NCBI GenBank assembly: GCA_020698575.1
Contig: CM036243.1
Coordinates: forward strand, 32,490,903 to 32,554,902
DNA length: 64,000 nucleotides
Reading direction: 5' to 3'
Origin: Bostrychus sinensis
Lineage: Eukaryota; Chordata; Actinopteri; Gobiiformes; Eleotridae
Both the position numbers and the translations under genes were made by a program. Shown one piece after another: positions 10,091 through 22,407 of this stretch. Position 1 is the stretch's first letter. Each line of letters begins with the position of its first letter. The notes beneath the pieces are model-generated. The model did no database searches. It was not told where the DNA came from and saw only the letters and a program-made list of their open reading frames with translations.

Positions 10091-10723
10091 CGGAAGAAAA
10101 CTAATAAATTTATTGAAAAAATATGTTTTCATTTAATCATAAGAATAATTGTTACAGTCTTGGTGTAAAATCGTAAAATTAAAAATAAATACATTTAAAT
10201 AAAACCCCTTTACACTTAGACTGCTTATTTCTCAGCAAAACGTTGGCGCTGTTGTTGGGAACTTGGCGAGCCATTTAAGAAGCCACTTATATTTCATTTC
10301 AATCAGAGCAAATCCACTGTAATTAAAAAAATTCATTGTAAACTGCTCAACCTTTACGTGCGACGTGCCGCTCCCAATAATCAGGTGAAGGCCTTAATGA
10401 GCGACCGCCGGTGCTTAATTTCCCTGCTCAGTAAGTCCGGTCTCTCGTTTGCATTTTTATTTCCTTTGGCGGGAACGTGCCAATAAAACGATAAGAGAAG
10501 AAGTTGCTGGGGAGAAAACCTTTAACACTTGGAGTAATTACTTCTCTTTGTCTCTTTTTTTTGTAATTAATTTGAATTACAAGCGTCAGTGTTGCCTGTA
10601 ATGTCCACTTTCTGCTAATCTAAAAGTGTAATGTGTCTGCTAATGACTGTGCGCAGCCCAGTGGCCTTTTTGGCTTCAGCGCCGGCTCGTTTACGCGCCG
10701 GTCAAGGATACGCTCACAGGTAC

Positions 10724-10724
<1 letters not shown>
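10091..10724. other. Conserved-element-like DNA
   Basis: The block 10300-10625 is free of simple repeats, has CpGs (GTGCGACGTGCCGC) together with TAATTAATTTGAATTA, and looks single-copy. This mix is typical of developmental enhancers near homeodomain targets. Inference only. Confidence 0.3.

Positions 10725-10773
<49 letters not shown>
10725..10773 (+). repeat. (AC)n microsatellite
   Basis: About 24 uninterrupted AC dinucleotides. The overlapping His-Thr and Cys-Val open frames are artefacts. Confidence 0.98.
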
Positions 10774-10775
<2 letters not shown>

Positions 10776-12532
10776 GATGTCAAGAGTCCAGGTGATTAAA
10801 GGAGGAAGTCCGGGGGCTAATTTCAATTTCCTGGGAACACATTCGGCAAAAGAACGGCAAGCTTAAGCCAAAATCAGGTGTGGTTTTAAGCTAATGCTAC
10901 CTTACAGGCAGCAGATATTTATTCACTCTTCATTTATCTTCTTGCAGTTAAATGGTTGTGGGTCGCAGGGCTAACACACAGAGACACACACACTGTAGGT
11001 AAATTTGTCCTTCAATGCCGCTGGAACAACCTGACTGAAGTAACCATTTATCCCTTAAAAGTATTAAATTGTATGGGCAGGTATTAACTTTTGTTTATCT
11101 AAGTCTTAAATTGCCAAATTGGGACATCTAAGTCAAGTTTTTCAGTGCTGTACTTGTCAAAAATGTATTTCAGATCAATACTTCATGAGTAACAACAGAA
11201 AAATATGTCTTTTTTTGTGAGTTGGATGAGAATTTGGCAACAAAATCTATCAATAGTGCCTTTATTTAGTAAGTTTTTAAAAGATAAGTCTATTGTTTAT
11301 CCACAATACAGTAAATGCTGTTACCACTGAAATGTAATATTCGTTCTGAGATCTTTTAAAGCAGAACTGGAGTTATTTCACCTGTATTAGACTTTTAAAA
11401 TAAAACCAATGAGTTTCAGAGAGTAATACTGATATTTTATTAGTGCAAAATTTATACAGTTTATTCTCCTTTTGTTGGCAATCTTGGCATTAAATTTTAT
11501 TGTAAGTGGTATAAAAAGTTTTAAAAAGGTCTTAAATTTCATGAGAAAAAACCTAGAGCTACACTGATAAAAGGCTCAACAACTTATTTATACAATCAGT
11601 CATTTTTACAATTAACTGTGAATAATTTTCTCAGATTTTAAGAACATCACCAAGCAATTGCACCTCAGAAATCACCAACGATAATCACTTCTCATCCTGT
11701 AAAAGCATGAGTAAGTCAGCCCAAAACTTATTTCTACAAAGTGTGCCATGGTAAATGATAATAGAAATCGAACTGCCAACCTTTAGGTTAGTGGGCGAAC
11801 ATCATTTCGACTGAGCTCCTGCCGAGAGCCATCAACAGCAAGTCAAAGCATAATACAACCACACAGCTCTTCATAGCAATGTTATCAACGGAGTGACCTA
11901 GATTTTATTCAAATATTGATCCATGTTACATTTTCCGGACTGAAACATTGTTAGCTGTTGACTCTTAATCCTAAAATATGAAATATCAAACCTTAAAATT
12001 GATTTGATTGCTTTCTGGTCCTAAAATTTGAGACAAAATAAAGTGCTGCTAGTTGACACACATACATATTTCAAAAAAAGCAATGCTATTATTTTAAAAT
12101 GATTTAGGGAGTAACAAGATTCAACAATCCTATCTTTCCTTTTCATGTTCATAGCAGCCTTTACATCCTTTGTGCATAGGTTGTATTCATGTTACAAACT
12201 CAGATGGAGGGTAGAGGCCAATATTACTCCACAGCCAAATAAAGTCGGCCCTCGTCAACTCTTTAGCTGATATCCACTTTTATTAATGGATATTACTTGA
12301 TAGCATTTGCCTGACTGCAATCAAACTGCTGCAGAGGTTAGACACTACTTTAAAAGAAATATCCAAACAGAAAATCCACACTGAGTTGAAGCTGATGTAT
12401 ATATTTTTTGTTAGCTATGCGTCCACAACCTCACGATATTAATATTATGGCTTAATACCATGTCTACTCACCAGAAGCACATTGTGATTGAATAAAACCA
12501 CCACTTTTTGATGCTATAGTGAAAAAGAATCT
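10774..12532. other. AT-rich intergenic DNA
   Basis: No gene. At 10920-10985 there is a SINE-tail-like CATTTATCTTCTTGCAG..GTGGGTCGCAGGG. At 11745-11850 the minus strand contains GGTTGGCAGTTCGATTTC, a degraded tRNA-like SINE B box. Confidence 0.35.
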
Positions 12533-13062
12533 TTAAAAAGGGCTATATTCTGCAAAATCCACTTTTTTTTTTCTTTTTTAGCTCTCTACCATGTTATATA
12601 ATGTTGTTTCCCTCATCAAAAACATACCTGGAGTTGTGTTTTGTTTCATTCACACCTGTTTAAGTCACCCTGTATTCACTGATGCTGAGTTTCTGAGGCC
12701 TCAAAACGCTTGGTTTCGCAAACCATCAACAAGCCCTCTGCATTCAGTCTGCTCTCATTCATTTATCCAAAAAACAGCTCTGTTTCCACTAATTCTAATA
12801 GAGATTTTTTTTCATTTTGTAGCAAATGGCATCATATAAAAAGTTTAATTTTATTTTAGTCTTTAAATTATGTTCATATGTCAGCACCAGTCTGCCCTCT
12901 GCTGGTCTCTTCACCTGTTTCTTTATGGCACCAGTAGAGTCCTTTTAATTTTTTTTTCTTATACCCAGATGTTTTTAAAGGTTGTAAAATGTGAAATAAG
13001 GCTATAGAGGCGACACAGATTGGTTTAAAAACATGAATAAATGCATAATACTGCCCCTTTAA
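12533..13062 (-). mobile_element. Family C MITE copy, inverted
   Basis: Left GGGCTATATTCTGCAAAATCC and right GCATAATACTGCCCCTTTA are the family C ends read on the minus strand. ACATACCTGGAGTTGTGTTT is the complement of AACACAACTCCAGGTA at 44650 and 55395. The copy includes a CTGCCCTCTGCTGG segment that may be a separate insertion. Confidence 0.75.
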
Positions 13063-13718
13063 CCTTAGTTTATGTGTGCAGAGAGAAAGGCTTGGCTTTG
13101 GAACCTTGCTGCTTCTCTTATAAGCAGAGTTTAGGCTTCTTTAATCGCACTGACTCATCAAAATCAAACTACATTATTATTACTACAGTATAGATTAAAG
13201 TTGAAGCCTGTATGTTTGTTCACAGCTGCCCTCAGACGCCCCTCTCTGCGCTGGAGTCAGTGATTTCAGTTTAAGTGACTGTACTCTGGCCCTGGAGGTG
13301 GGATTGTGGAGTGTGACCAGACTTCTGCCTTTCTCAGCCCAGAGTCAGAGCTGCTCACCAGAACAAATTGTGAAAGTGTTCGGATAAAGAGATTAGGATT
13401 TCTGGTGTTATAATCTGCCAAAAGTGTCAGGTGTGAGTCGACAAATTGCAAAAATGATTTTCTACTGAGCAAAACATAGCCTTATGTTTAAAAAATACCC
13501 TTCCATGAGTGACGTATTCAGATAAGTTCTTTTCTATTTTTTTTTAAAGGGAGAAAGTAAAAAACATCAACTTGAACGTCTTTGGCGACAGGAGTGATTA
13601 GTTGTTGTTTATATATTTGCTAAGATTCACTATGAATTATGGCATCCATGTCTGATAGTCGCTTACATTCATTCAAGTTTGTTTATTCTAGCAGGATTTG
13701 AGGTGATTGATGGATTCA
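13063..13718. other. Intergenic DNA
   Basis: No gene, tandem repeat or mobile-element end recognised. Confidence 0.3.
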
Positions 13719-14192
13719 AGGTCTTATATTGTGCTTTTTTCAGGCTTTTTAAATAGTTTTTGGACACCTTTGCATTAGTATTTCATGTTTTATAGCTTTA
13801 AATAATATATATGTACAGAAACCGTCTTCTTATGGGGGAGCTGGCCATGACAGGAACTGAACAGAGCATAAAATGGCTGTTTAGCACAGCTAAGGCAACA
13901 TGACGCCAAGAACTAGAAAAATGAGCTGACTGCTTCGTAGCGACTGCAATTTAAGCACTGAAATGATCAGAATGAGTCCATTGATGGCTTTAGAAACGCA
14001 CAGGAGCACTTCCTGGTTTCTGACTACAGAGAGCCATGAGGCCGAGTGTTTTCAGCTTCAAAAAGGGCAGCGCCTCAGCATACAGGATTACGCAAAAGAG
14101 CATGAATGAAATAAAATACTAGGTCTGTTTTTGAGGTGGAAACAACATTAAAACATGGTTAAAAGCTAAAAAGTCGTTTTAGCAGAATAAAA
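13719..14192 (+). mobile_element. Family C MITE copy, diverged
   Basis: AGGTCTTATATTGTGCTTTT at the left and AACATTAAAACATGG..AGCAGAATAA at the right match family C. The middle has ACAGGAACTGAACAGAGC as in the 8805 copy. Confidence 0.6.
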
Positions 14193-14720
14193 TCTGAGCA
14201 AAAACAAGCAAATTGCCAAACTGTTGTGGTCCAATTTGTTTGTTTCTTCTTTTTTTGTTTTTTTATTGTGATATTTTGTTGACAGTACAGTGTAATAAGA
14301 CATTGACAATATTAGGGGATGGGTAAAGTGTATACACATGTTAATGGAAGGGATGACAAGGCAAAACAATAAAACAGTGGGTGAATAAATACAAACAGAT
14401 GGATAAAGTTTAGGTTTCAGTGAGTGCGTGTAGGTGTATGTGTGTGTGTAGGTGTGTGATTATAGAGGTGAGTGTGGGAAAGTAAGTACAGGGAAAGACA
14501 AAAGAGAGGGAATTCAAGAGGAGAGAGAGAGAAGGCCAAAGTGAAGATTAGTTAGATAATTACTAATAGCTGCAATGACTATTTAGCATTCAATGTTGGT
14601 GTTGTTGCTTTGTCAAATTATTTAAAATGGTATAGTTTTCTCTGCTGAAACTAATAAATGCAGCAACTGACAGCAAAAGAGGCGTGGAGAGGAAAAGAGA
14701 AATAAGTAAATATCATAGAC
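14193..14720. other. Intergenic, GT-rich patch
   Basis: Includes a loose (GT)n stretch at 14422-14458 and purine-rich text around 14490-14540. No gene seen. Confidence 0.4.
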
Positions 14721-15169
14721 CGGGGGTTGGCAAGTTTGACTGCAGTTGGGACAATGAATTATTGAACCACCAGGTGGCAGGCCACAAGAATGGACATACA
14801 GTTCTCTGTCATGGTTCCTTGGCAGCTTTACATTAATATGCATAATTAGCCCATATAAGTATCACACATAATAAAATGTGCGATACTTATTGGATGGAGG
14901 CAAAGTTAACCATGACAGAAGGAGGTCACATGAAAGAATGCTTGCTATTTATTGGTGGGAGGCAACTAAAACCATGAAACCATGACAGAGAGCTGTATGC
15001 TTACAAATAGAGTCTTACAGCTCCTCATTCACTGACAGCTCCACATGGTTAAATGCTATAAAGTGACAGAAATTAATTAAAGTGGATATCAGCTAAACAG
15101 TTGATGCGGGCCAGCATTATCTGGCTGAGGGCCAAGTTTGGCCCACGGGCGAGGGGTTGCCAACCCCTG
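14721..15169. mobile_element. hAT MITE (GGGGTTGGCAA ends)
   Basis: The left end CGGGGGTTGGCAA and right end TTGCCAACCCCTG are inverted repeats. Flanks TCATAGAC (14713-14720) and CCATAGAT (15170-15177) agree at 6 of 8 positions, a decayed hAT-length TSD. The interior GGCCAAGTTTGGCCCACGGG is typical of this fish MITE type. Confidence 0.85.
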
Positions 15170-15660
15170 CCATAGATCATTAAAATAAAAGAGAGGAGAA
15201 AAGGTAGAGAAAAAAAAATAACAAATTTCTGTTGCTACTTATCCAGCGTAATGATAAAATATGTGTCTAAAAGCATAGCCTTTAGCATATGCGCTAATTA
15301 TAGACGCTAACTGCTACATTAATCGTTGATACGCTCATTGTTTTCCTACCAGGCTCTGATCACATGTATTTGATTGGTTGTCAGTTGCCAAAACTATCAT
15401 GATTATTCCAAATGTGTGATATTTTGTGGCTAACACTACAGTATGTCCTCCATAGAAAATATATACGGTATGTTTAGTTTATGGCACTGAAGTCGTTCTG
15501 TAACAAAAGGCTCTACAGCTCTATGGGCAATGGTGATTTTGACATTTGTTCCATCTTCAGTCAGATTGAGCTCAACTTGAGGCTGACCACAACAAGTCGA
15601 TAAGTTTTTTGAATATAGATGTCAAACTCAAAAGCTTATTTCTCCCTGTAAATATACAAA

Positions 15661-15691
<31 letters not shown>

Positions 15692-16401
15692 GATCACTTT
15701 CCTCCATAAGTAAACCCCATACAACTAAACTGTGGCTCAGACTCAGACCTATAGGTTCACAAATCAATATAAATATCTAAAAAGCAGTGTTGTATTGACC
15801 GAGTTCGAGGACTCTCAAAATAATTACCCACTGATGAAAGTTTTTAAGAAAGTATTCAAGTTTACACTGGAAAACTTGGACAGAGAGGTAATTCAAGTGA
15901 GACACGACTTCAAAAGCATCCACAAAATGACTAGCAATTTCTCTTAATGACCATTTTGCATTATAAAAAAAAAAAAAAGATTGAAAATATTTTTAAAAAT
16001 ATCTGTCCGAGACTCGCGGCTGTGCACTAATAGGTCTAATCAAAGCAGCAGTTTATGCAGAAGTCGCTCATGTACGATGCCCCGGCGGCTGTACACAAAA
16101 CATAATGGTTTTGTAACAGACCATAAAAACACAGAGCGATCTTAATATAACACATTACTGCTTATGTATGTTTAAAGTAATAGTTTGTGTATTGCATTGT
16201 CCTCAAGTGTAATGGGGAAGGATTTTATGGTAAACAAGCTGAAAAATTATTTGCATCTTCATCCTATATGCTTAAGTGAAGTTAAATTGTTCATGGACAG
16301 AAATAACTTAAAAACTTAACCAGACCAAGAAAATATTTAGATTTCCAAGTAGTACCATCGTTAATGGGGGAGTAAAATGGAAATTAGCAAAGAAAATGCT
16401 T
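15170..16401. other. AT-rich intergenic DNA
   Basis: No gene recognised; a short frame at 15732-15947 looks accidental. A small AAAT repeat lies at 15660-15680. Confidence 0.3.
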
Positions 16402-17275
16402 CACTAAACCAGGACAAAAACAGGACTGGAAAAGGACAAGGGCTAAACTAGGTCTAAACAAGGAAAAAAACAGGATACTAAACAAGGGCTATACCAGAAC
16501 TAAACCAGGGCTGACCAGGACAAAAACAGGACTGACCTAAGACCAAACCATGACAAAACTAGAGCTAAACCAGGGCTATGCCAGGACAAAAACGGGATTG
16601 AAGTAGGACTAGAGCTAAACCAGGCCTAAACAAGGAAAAATAAAAAAACAGGACAGAACTAGGACTAAACCTGGACTATACCAGAACTAAACAGGGCTAT
16701 GCCAGGACAAAAACAAAACTGAACTGGGACTAAACCAGGACAAAACTAAAACTAAACCAGGGATGTACCAGAATAAAGACAGGACAGAACTAGGACTAAA
16801 CCAAGGCTGCGTACCAGGAGAAAAATTGGACTGACCTAAGACTAAACCATGACAAAACTAGAGCTAAACCAGGACAAAAACAGGACTGAAGTAAGACAAG
16901 GGCTAAACCAGGCCTAAACAAGGAAAAAAACAAAAAACAAGACAGAACTAGGACTAAACCTGGACTATACTAGAACTAAACCAGGACTAGACTAGAGCTA
17001 AACCAGGGATGTACCAGGACAAAAAACAGGACAGAACGAGGACTAAACCAGGTCAATACCAGAACTAAACCAAGACTGTACCAGGACAAAAAACAGGACA
17101 GAATTAGGCCTAAACCTGGACTATACCAGAACTAAACTGGGGCTATGCCAGGACAAAAACAAAACTGAACTGGGACTAAACCAGGACAAAACTAGAACAA
17201 AATTAGGACTAAACCAGGGCTATTCCGGGACAAAAACAGGACTAGGGCTAAACAAAGTCTAAACAAGGAAAAAAC
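16402..17275 (+). repeat. 11-bp minisatellite array 1 (CTAAACC type)
   Basis: Degenerate tandem array with an 11-bp period. The main units are AGGACTAAACC and the variants AGGACAAAAAC, AGGGCTAAACC and AGAACTAAACC. It is the first of eight arrays in the window and the one with most AGGACAAAAAC units. No terminal inverted repeats were found at its edges. Confidence 0.93.
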
Positions 17276-17579
17276 AGTAGTAAAGTAAGAATAATCTTAC
17301 TTCTGTACATCGTATGCTTGTATTGGGTTTCAAAAGCTTTATGTTCAGAAAAAGATTTGGAATTTTGAGTTTCTTATGCCTTTCATTTTAATTTATTATT
17401 GCACAATGATTGAAAACACCAGCATTTGAAGGTTATTTTGTGTTTTGTTAGTCTGATTACATCAATACTAAGACATAAATCAGACTTTACAAAACAATCA
17501 CTCAGAACTTTTTTTTACTTTTACTTGAAAAACGATTTGAATGACAACTTTTTACTTCTACTGGAATAACATTATTTTA

Positions 17580-17805
17580 AAGCAACAATAAATATTTAGA
17601 TTTTTATTTATTAACTTCTATTTTTATTTTTTGTAGACTTGTAAATATGCAAATCTGTACATTTTTATCTATTCTGTTGCATTTTGTTCATAGTTTATTA
17701 TTGCTTATAACAATTCTACACCTATTTTACCTTTTACCAGTGTTTTTTGTAAAAACCTGAGCTACTCTGACCAAGTAATTCCCCTTGTGGGTCAATAAAG
17801 TCTAA
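17580..17805 (+). repeat. LINE 3' tail
   Basis: Ends AATTCCCCTTGTGGGTCAAT then AAAGTCTAAT, a common 3' terminus of fish LINEs. Immediately upstream (17505-17570) is a TACTTTTACTTG-type repeat of the kind also seen at 44048-44190. Confidence 0.6.
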
Positions 17806-18306
17806 TATTCTTACTTGACTACAATTTTTGGCTGCTGTACCCACCTTGATAAAACAGCTCACGTATAAAGTCAAGACTAGAAAATCAGTCCCGTCGCTTT
17901 CTGCACGAGTTCGAACGGCGTTTTCCTCCCACCATGTGACAAATATGACACACAGGACCACACAGAGCACATCCCAGCAGCACATGCGTCCCTCCGTGTG
18001 CGCTCGTCCCGCTGCCATCTTCCAACCCGCCATTTTGAGAAGAAGTCAAAGGGGGTTGAACCAAAAAATAAATAAATATAAATATATATATATCCTCAAA
18101 ATGTCTGCCATTATTTCTTTACAACAACTGTTAAAATGTGTCCCAGCGGCGTTTGAAAGTTGGCGTCTTCAGCACATTTTTAGTTCCTCTCATTACTTTT
18201 TTTGTTTTTAGCTGGAAGATTTTGTGCGCTGATGGTATCAGTAATCCATGATGAGTTTCCTCGTGAGACTGATCCCGGAGGTTGTGAAGCTGCCGGGGTC
18301 GTACAA
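17806..18306. other. GC-balanced patch, no gene supported
   Basis: Moderate CpG content around 17870-18050. Open frames exist on both strands but none resembles a known protein. Confidence 0.3.
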
Positions 18307-18344
18307 GTAATAATAATAATAATAATAATAATGATGATAATAAT
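18307..18344 (+). repeat. (TAA)n microsatellite
   Basis: TAA units with two GAT interruptions. Confidence 0.95.
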
Positions 18345-18478
18345 GTCAGCGCGCAGCCTCCCCCTCCTCTTCTGTCTTTTCAGTGATTTGGGTTTTTGTG
18401 TGATAGAGGCCGCAGCAAGAGACCAAGCTCTAACCTTTACTGCATTGGCTGCCACTTAATCCTCTCGCCCCGGGGTGA

Positions 18479-18533
18479 CACACACACACACACAAACACA
18501 GACACACACAAACACACACACAGACACACAAAC
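18479..18533 (+). repeat. (CA)n with AAA/GA interruptions
   Basis: Imperfect CA dinucleotide tract of about 55 bp. Confidence 0.95.
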
Positions 18534-18715
18534 TCCCTGAAGAGCAGCACAGACGCTCACACAACTCAACCTCGCAGATTGAGCACAGACATCAGTGTGC
18601 TCACAATCAGAAGTGGACAGTAAGAAGGTAAAAGTGACAAAATGTACCACAAAATATCTTTATGTTTATTTCTTGTACTTTTACTACAAGTACATTTCCA
18701 GTATTTTTGGCTTTG

Positions 18716-21178
18716 GTAGTAAAGTGGGTCATAGTTGTATTATTAGTTGCAGTAGTAGCGGCAGCAGTGGTAAGAGTAGTAATAGTAGTGGTAAGAGTTG
18801 TAATAGTAGTAGTAAAAGTTGTAATAGTAGTGGTAAGAATTGTAATAGTAGTGGTAAGAGTAGTAATAATAGTGATAAGAGTTGTATTAGTAGTGGTAAG
18901 AATTGTAATAGTAGTGGTAAGAGTAGTAATAATAGTGATAAGAGTTGTATTAGTAGTGGTAAGAATTGTAATAGTAGTGGTAAGAGTTGTAATAATAGTG
19001 ATAAGAGTTGTATTAGTAGTGGTAAGAATTGTAATAGTAGTGGTAAGAGTTGTAATAATAGTGGTAAGAGTTGTATTAGTAGTGGTAAGAATTGTAATAG
19101 TAGTGGTAAGAGTAGTAATAGTAGTGGTAAGAGTTGTAATAGTAGTAGTAAAAGTTGTAATAGTAGTGGTAAGAATTGTAATAGTAGTAGTAAAAGTTGT
19201 AATAATAGTGGTAAGAGTTGTATTAGTAGTGGTAAGAATTGTAATAGTAGTGGTAAGAGTAGTAATAATAGTGGTAAGAGTTGTAATAGTAGTAGTAAAA
19301 GTTGTAATAGTAGTGGTAAGAGTAGTAATAATAGTGGTAAGAGTTGTATTAGTAGTGGTACGAATTGTAATAGTAGTGATAACAGTGGTAAGAATAGCAA
19401 TAGTAGTGGTAAGACTAGTAATAATAGTGATAAGAGTTGTAATAGTAGTAGTAAAAGTTGTAATAGTAGTGGTAAGAATTGTAATAGTAGTGGTAAGAAT
19501 TGTAATAGTAGTGGTAAGAGTAGTAATAATAGTGGTAAGAGTTATAATAGTAGTAGTAAAAGTTGTAATAGTAGTGGTAAGAATTGTAATAGTAGTGGTA
19601 AGAGTAGTAATAATAGTGGTAAGAGTAGTAATAATAGTGGTAAGAGTTATAATAGTAGTAGTAAAAGTTGTAATAGTAGTGGTAAGAATTGTAATAGTAG
19701 TAGTAAAAGTTGTAATAGTAGTGGTAAGAATTGTAATAGTAGTGGTAAGAGTAGTAATAATAGTGGTAAGAGTAGTAATAATAGTGGTAAGAGATGTAAT
19801 AGTAGTGGTAAGAGTAGTAATAATAGTGGTAAGAGTTTTAATAGTAGTGGTAAGAGTTGTAATAGTAGTGGTAAGAATTGTAATAGTAGTGGTAAGAGTA
19901 GTAATAATAGTGGTAAGAGTAGTAATAGTAGTAGTAAAAGTTGTAATAGTAGTGGTAAGAATTGTAATAGTAGTGGTAAGAATTGTAATAGTAGTGGTAA
20001 GAGTAGTAATAATAGTGGTAAGAGTTGTAATAGAAGTAGTAAGAATTGTAATAGTAGTGGTAAGAGTTGTAATAATAGTGGTAAGAGTTGTAATAGTAGT
20101 GGTAAGAGTTGTAATAGTAGTGGTAAGACTAGTAATAATAGTGGTAAGAGTTGTAATAGAAGTAGTAAGAATTGTAATAGTAGTGGTAAGAGTTGTAATA
20201 ATAGTGGTAAGAGTTGTAATAGTAGTGGTAAGAGTTGTAATAGTAGTGGTAAGAGTAGTAATAATAGTGGTAAGAGTTGTAATAGAAGTAGTAAGAATTG
20301 TAATAGTAGTGGTAAGAGTTGTAATAATAGTGGTAAGAGTTGTAATAGTAGTGGTAAGAGTTGTAATAGTAGTGGTAAGACTAGTAATAATAGTGGTAAG
20401 AGTTGTAATAGCAGTAGTAAAAGTTGTATTATGAGTAGCAGTAGTAGCAGCACTAGTGGTTAGAGTAGTAATAGTAGAGGTAAGAATAGTAATAGTAGTA
20501 TTAAGCATTGTATAATTAGTAGCAGTATTAAGAGTAGTAATAGAAGTGGTAAGAGTAGTATTACTAGTGGTAAGAGTAGTATTATTAGTAGCAGCAGTAG
20601 TAGTAGTAAGAGTAGTAATAGTAGTGATAAGAGTAAGAATAGTAGTGGTAAGAATAGTAATAGTAGTGGTAAAAGTTGTATTAATAGTAGCAGTAGTAGT
20701 AAGAGCAGTAATAGTACTGGTAAGAGTAGTCATCGTAATAGGAAGAGTAGTAAAAGTAGAAATGGTAATAGTAGTGGTAAGAATAGTAAAAGTTGTATTA
20801 AAAGTAGCAGTAGTAACAGTAGTAGTAAGAGTAGTAACAGTAGTAATATGAGTAGCAGCAGTAGTGGTAAGATTGTATTAATAGTAGCAGTAGTAGTGGT
20901 AGCAATAGCAGAGGTAAGATTAGTAATAGTACTAATTAGAGTAGTAAAAGTAGAGATAGTAATAGCAGTGGTAGGAAAAGTACAAGTAGTAGTAAGAATT
21001 GTAGTAATAGTAGTGGTAAGAGTAGTAATAGTACTGGTAAGAATACTAATAGTAGAGGTAAGAATAGTAATAGTAGTAATAAGAGTAGTAAGAGTAGTAA
21101 AAGTAGAGATAGTAATAGTAGTGGTAGGAATAGTAATAGTAGTGGTAAGAATAGTAATATTAGTAGTAAGAATAGTGA
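18716..21178 (+). repeat. 21-bp minisatellite array 1
   Basis: About 2.4 kb with a 21-bp unit, GTAATAGTAGTGGTAAGAGT plus one base, arisen from TAG/TAA triplets. Roughly 80 units are recognisable to 20460, after which the array decays into mixed AGTAGTAAG triplets. Variant units form higher-order periods: 63 bp near 18840-19090 and 126 bp at 20023-20400. Because 21 is a multiple of 3 and the unit lacks stops in most frames, very long open frames appear on both strands (up to 708 codons); these are not genes. The left flank (18600-18715) resembles the fish repeat with ACTTTTACTACAAGTAC text. Confidence 0.97.
20023..20400 (+). repeat. 126-bp higher-order repeat, three copies
   Basis: The marker AGTTGTAATAGAAGTAGTAA begins at 20023, 20149 and 20275, each exactly 126 bp apart (six 21-bp units). 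The copies differ at few positions, so this is probably the youngest part of the array. Confidence 0.93.
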
Positions 21179-21300
21179 TTTACAATTTGAATAATTTTTT
21201 TCTCTTGGCATAAAAAGCAATTTAAATGTAGGTTTATTACATTTAAATTATATCATTGCATATTATTTTAATTTTATTTTAGCTATGCTATTTATTCTAA

Positions 21301-21431
21301 ATGTCTGTACAAACAGGGGGTGCAAGGTGGCAGAGCGGTGAGCGTTCTCGCCTCCCAGCAAGGAGATCATGGGTTCGAGCCCTGGGCCGACCATCACACC
21401 ATCACACGATCTCTCTGAGTGGAGTCTGCAG
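21301..21431 (+). repeat. SINE left part with 13-bp TSD
   Basis: SINE head with A-box-like GGTGGCAGAGCGGTGAGCG and B-box-like GGTTCGAGCCC (21372-21382). Preceded by the 13-bp direct repeat ATGTCTGTACAAA (21301-21313), repeated exactly at 23097-23109 after the 3' tail. It is split after 21431 by a hAT element. Not a functional tRNA: no cloverleaf or anticodon arm is evident. Confidence 0.88.
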
Positions 21432-21597
21432 TAGAGCTGGGTGATAAATCGATTAATTCGAATTTGTAGTGCAGGTCGACTTGTTTTAATAAAAATCGAT
21501 TTTAAAAAAACCATCCACCACCGGCGCTCTGGGCTCCCGTAGTTCATAGTGGGTAGGCCCACCCGCCCTCCCTCCGTGCTAGAAGAACACAAACAAC

Positions 21598-21730
21598 ATG
21601 GCAGCGAGCAGGGAAGAACTCATTTCTCAGAAAGGCACAGTGTCGTCAGTTGTGTGAAATTGGTTCAGGTTTGCGGCGTCAGACGGAGCACAAACAGCGC
21701 CCCGATGCAAAGTCAGTCCCTACAGGATTT
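21598..21730 (+). pseudogene. hAT transposase N-terminus (BED-finger-like), broken
   Basis: From the ATG at 21598 the frame reads MAASREELISQKG..SVV, then a stop codon, then NWFRFAASDGAQTAPRCK. This resembles the start of hAT transposases: an acidic lead, a 'KKG..S.VW..FGF..SD..Q' block and the first cysteine of a BED zinc finger. The TGA sits where the conserved tryptophan (TGG) is expected. The second zinc-finger cysteine and everything catalytic are absent or unreadable downstream. In life such a protein would bind the element's ends and mobilise it; here it is dead. Identification is from motif resemblance only. Confidence 0.5.
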
Positions 21731-22390
21731 CGCGATGTTGTGATCGCAACTATTAATGCAAACTCAAGCAAACCCCGCGAATTCAGCGCGACCCTGCAAC
21801 TGTGTCCAAACTCCGCAACTTTTCCACAACTTTGGTCAGTTATCGCCGAGATTTTCCTTTAAAATTGCATTTTGCTGCACTTACGGCTGTCTGTGGGCCG
21901 TACCCTGTTCCGAGCAGAGCAGCGCTCCGGTAATGCGCGCCGGAGGTCGGGCTGCCACAGACAAAGCGGCGCAGAGGACGGCGGTGCGACGCCGAAGTTG
22001 TGCGCACACATAAACAGTTCGGCATGGAGGAGCGCTGCGCGGAGTTCGAGTGCACAGAGGTCACACGTGCTCAGCAGCAGCAGCAGCAGTGTGGATGGGA
22101 CTGAAGGAGGAGACGAACGCGGTGCTTTCTAATTTTGTCTGGTGTCACTCTGAAAAGCTGTCTGCGTTGCCATGGTGATATAGTTGCCTAAAAAGAATGG
22201 GCAGCGTATTTAGACAACAATAAAGTTTGAGGTCATTGTTCTTTAAACGTTAATGTTGCAGGCTATAACCTTCCTGAAAACCTACAGCACAGCAAACTTC
22301 TTCTGTTTTTAATGACTGAATGTTCTACAGCACACAACAGGAATCACCAGAGAAGATCTGAGAGGAACAGAATCATAGGCAGTATAATAG

Positions 22391-22407
22391 CCCCCCCCCC
22401 CCCCCCC
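22391..22407 (+). repeat. Poly-C run followed by poly-A
   Basis: Seventeen C then about nine A, inside the hAT element. Assembly length may be unreliable. Confidence 0.97.

Noticed and set aside
18595..20733. Very long open frames (622 and 590 codons plus, 708 codons minus) over the 21-bp array
   Set aside because: A stop-free unit of 21 bp opens several frames on both strands at once; the translations are pure repeats and no splice, start or poly-A context supports a gene.
21314..21390. tRNA gene suggested by A and B boxes
   Set aside because: Followed by a SINE body and 3' tail with a 13-bp TSD; no cloverleaf.
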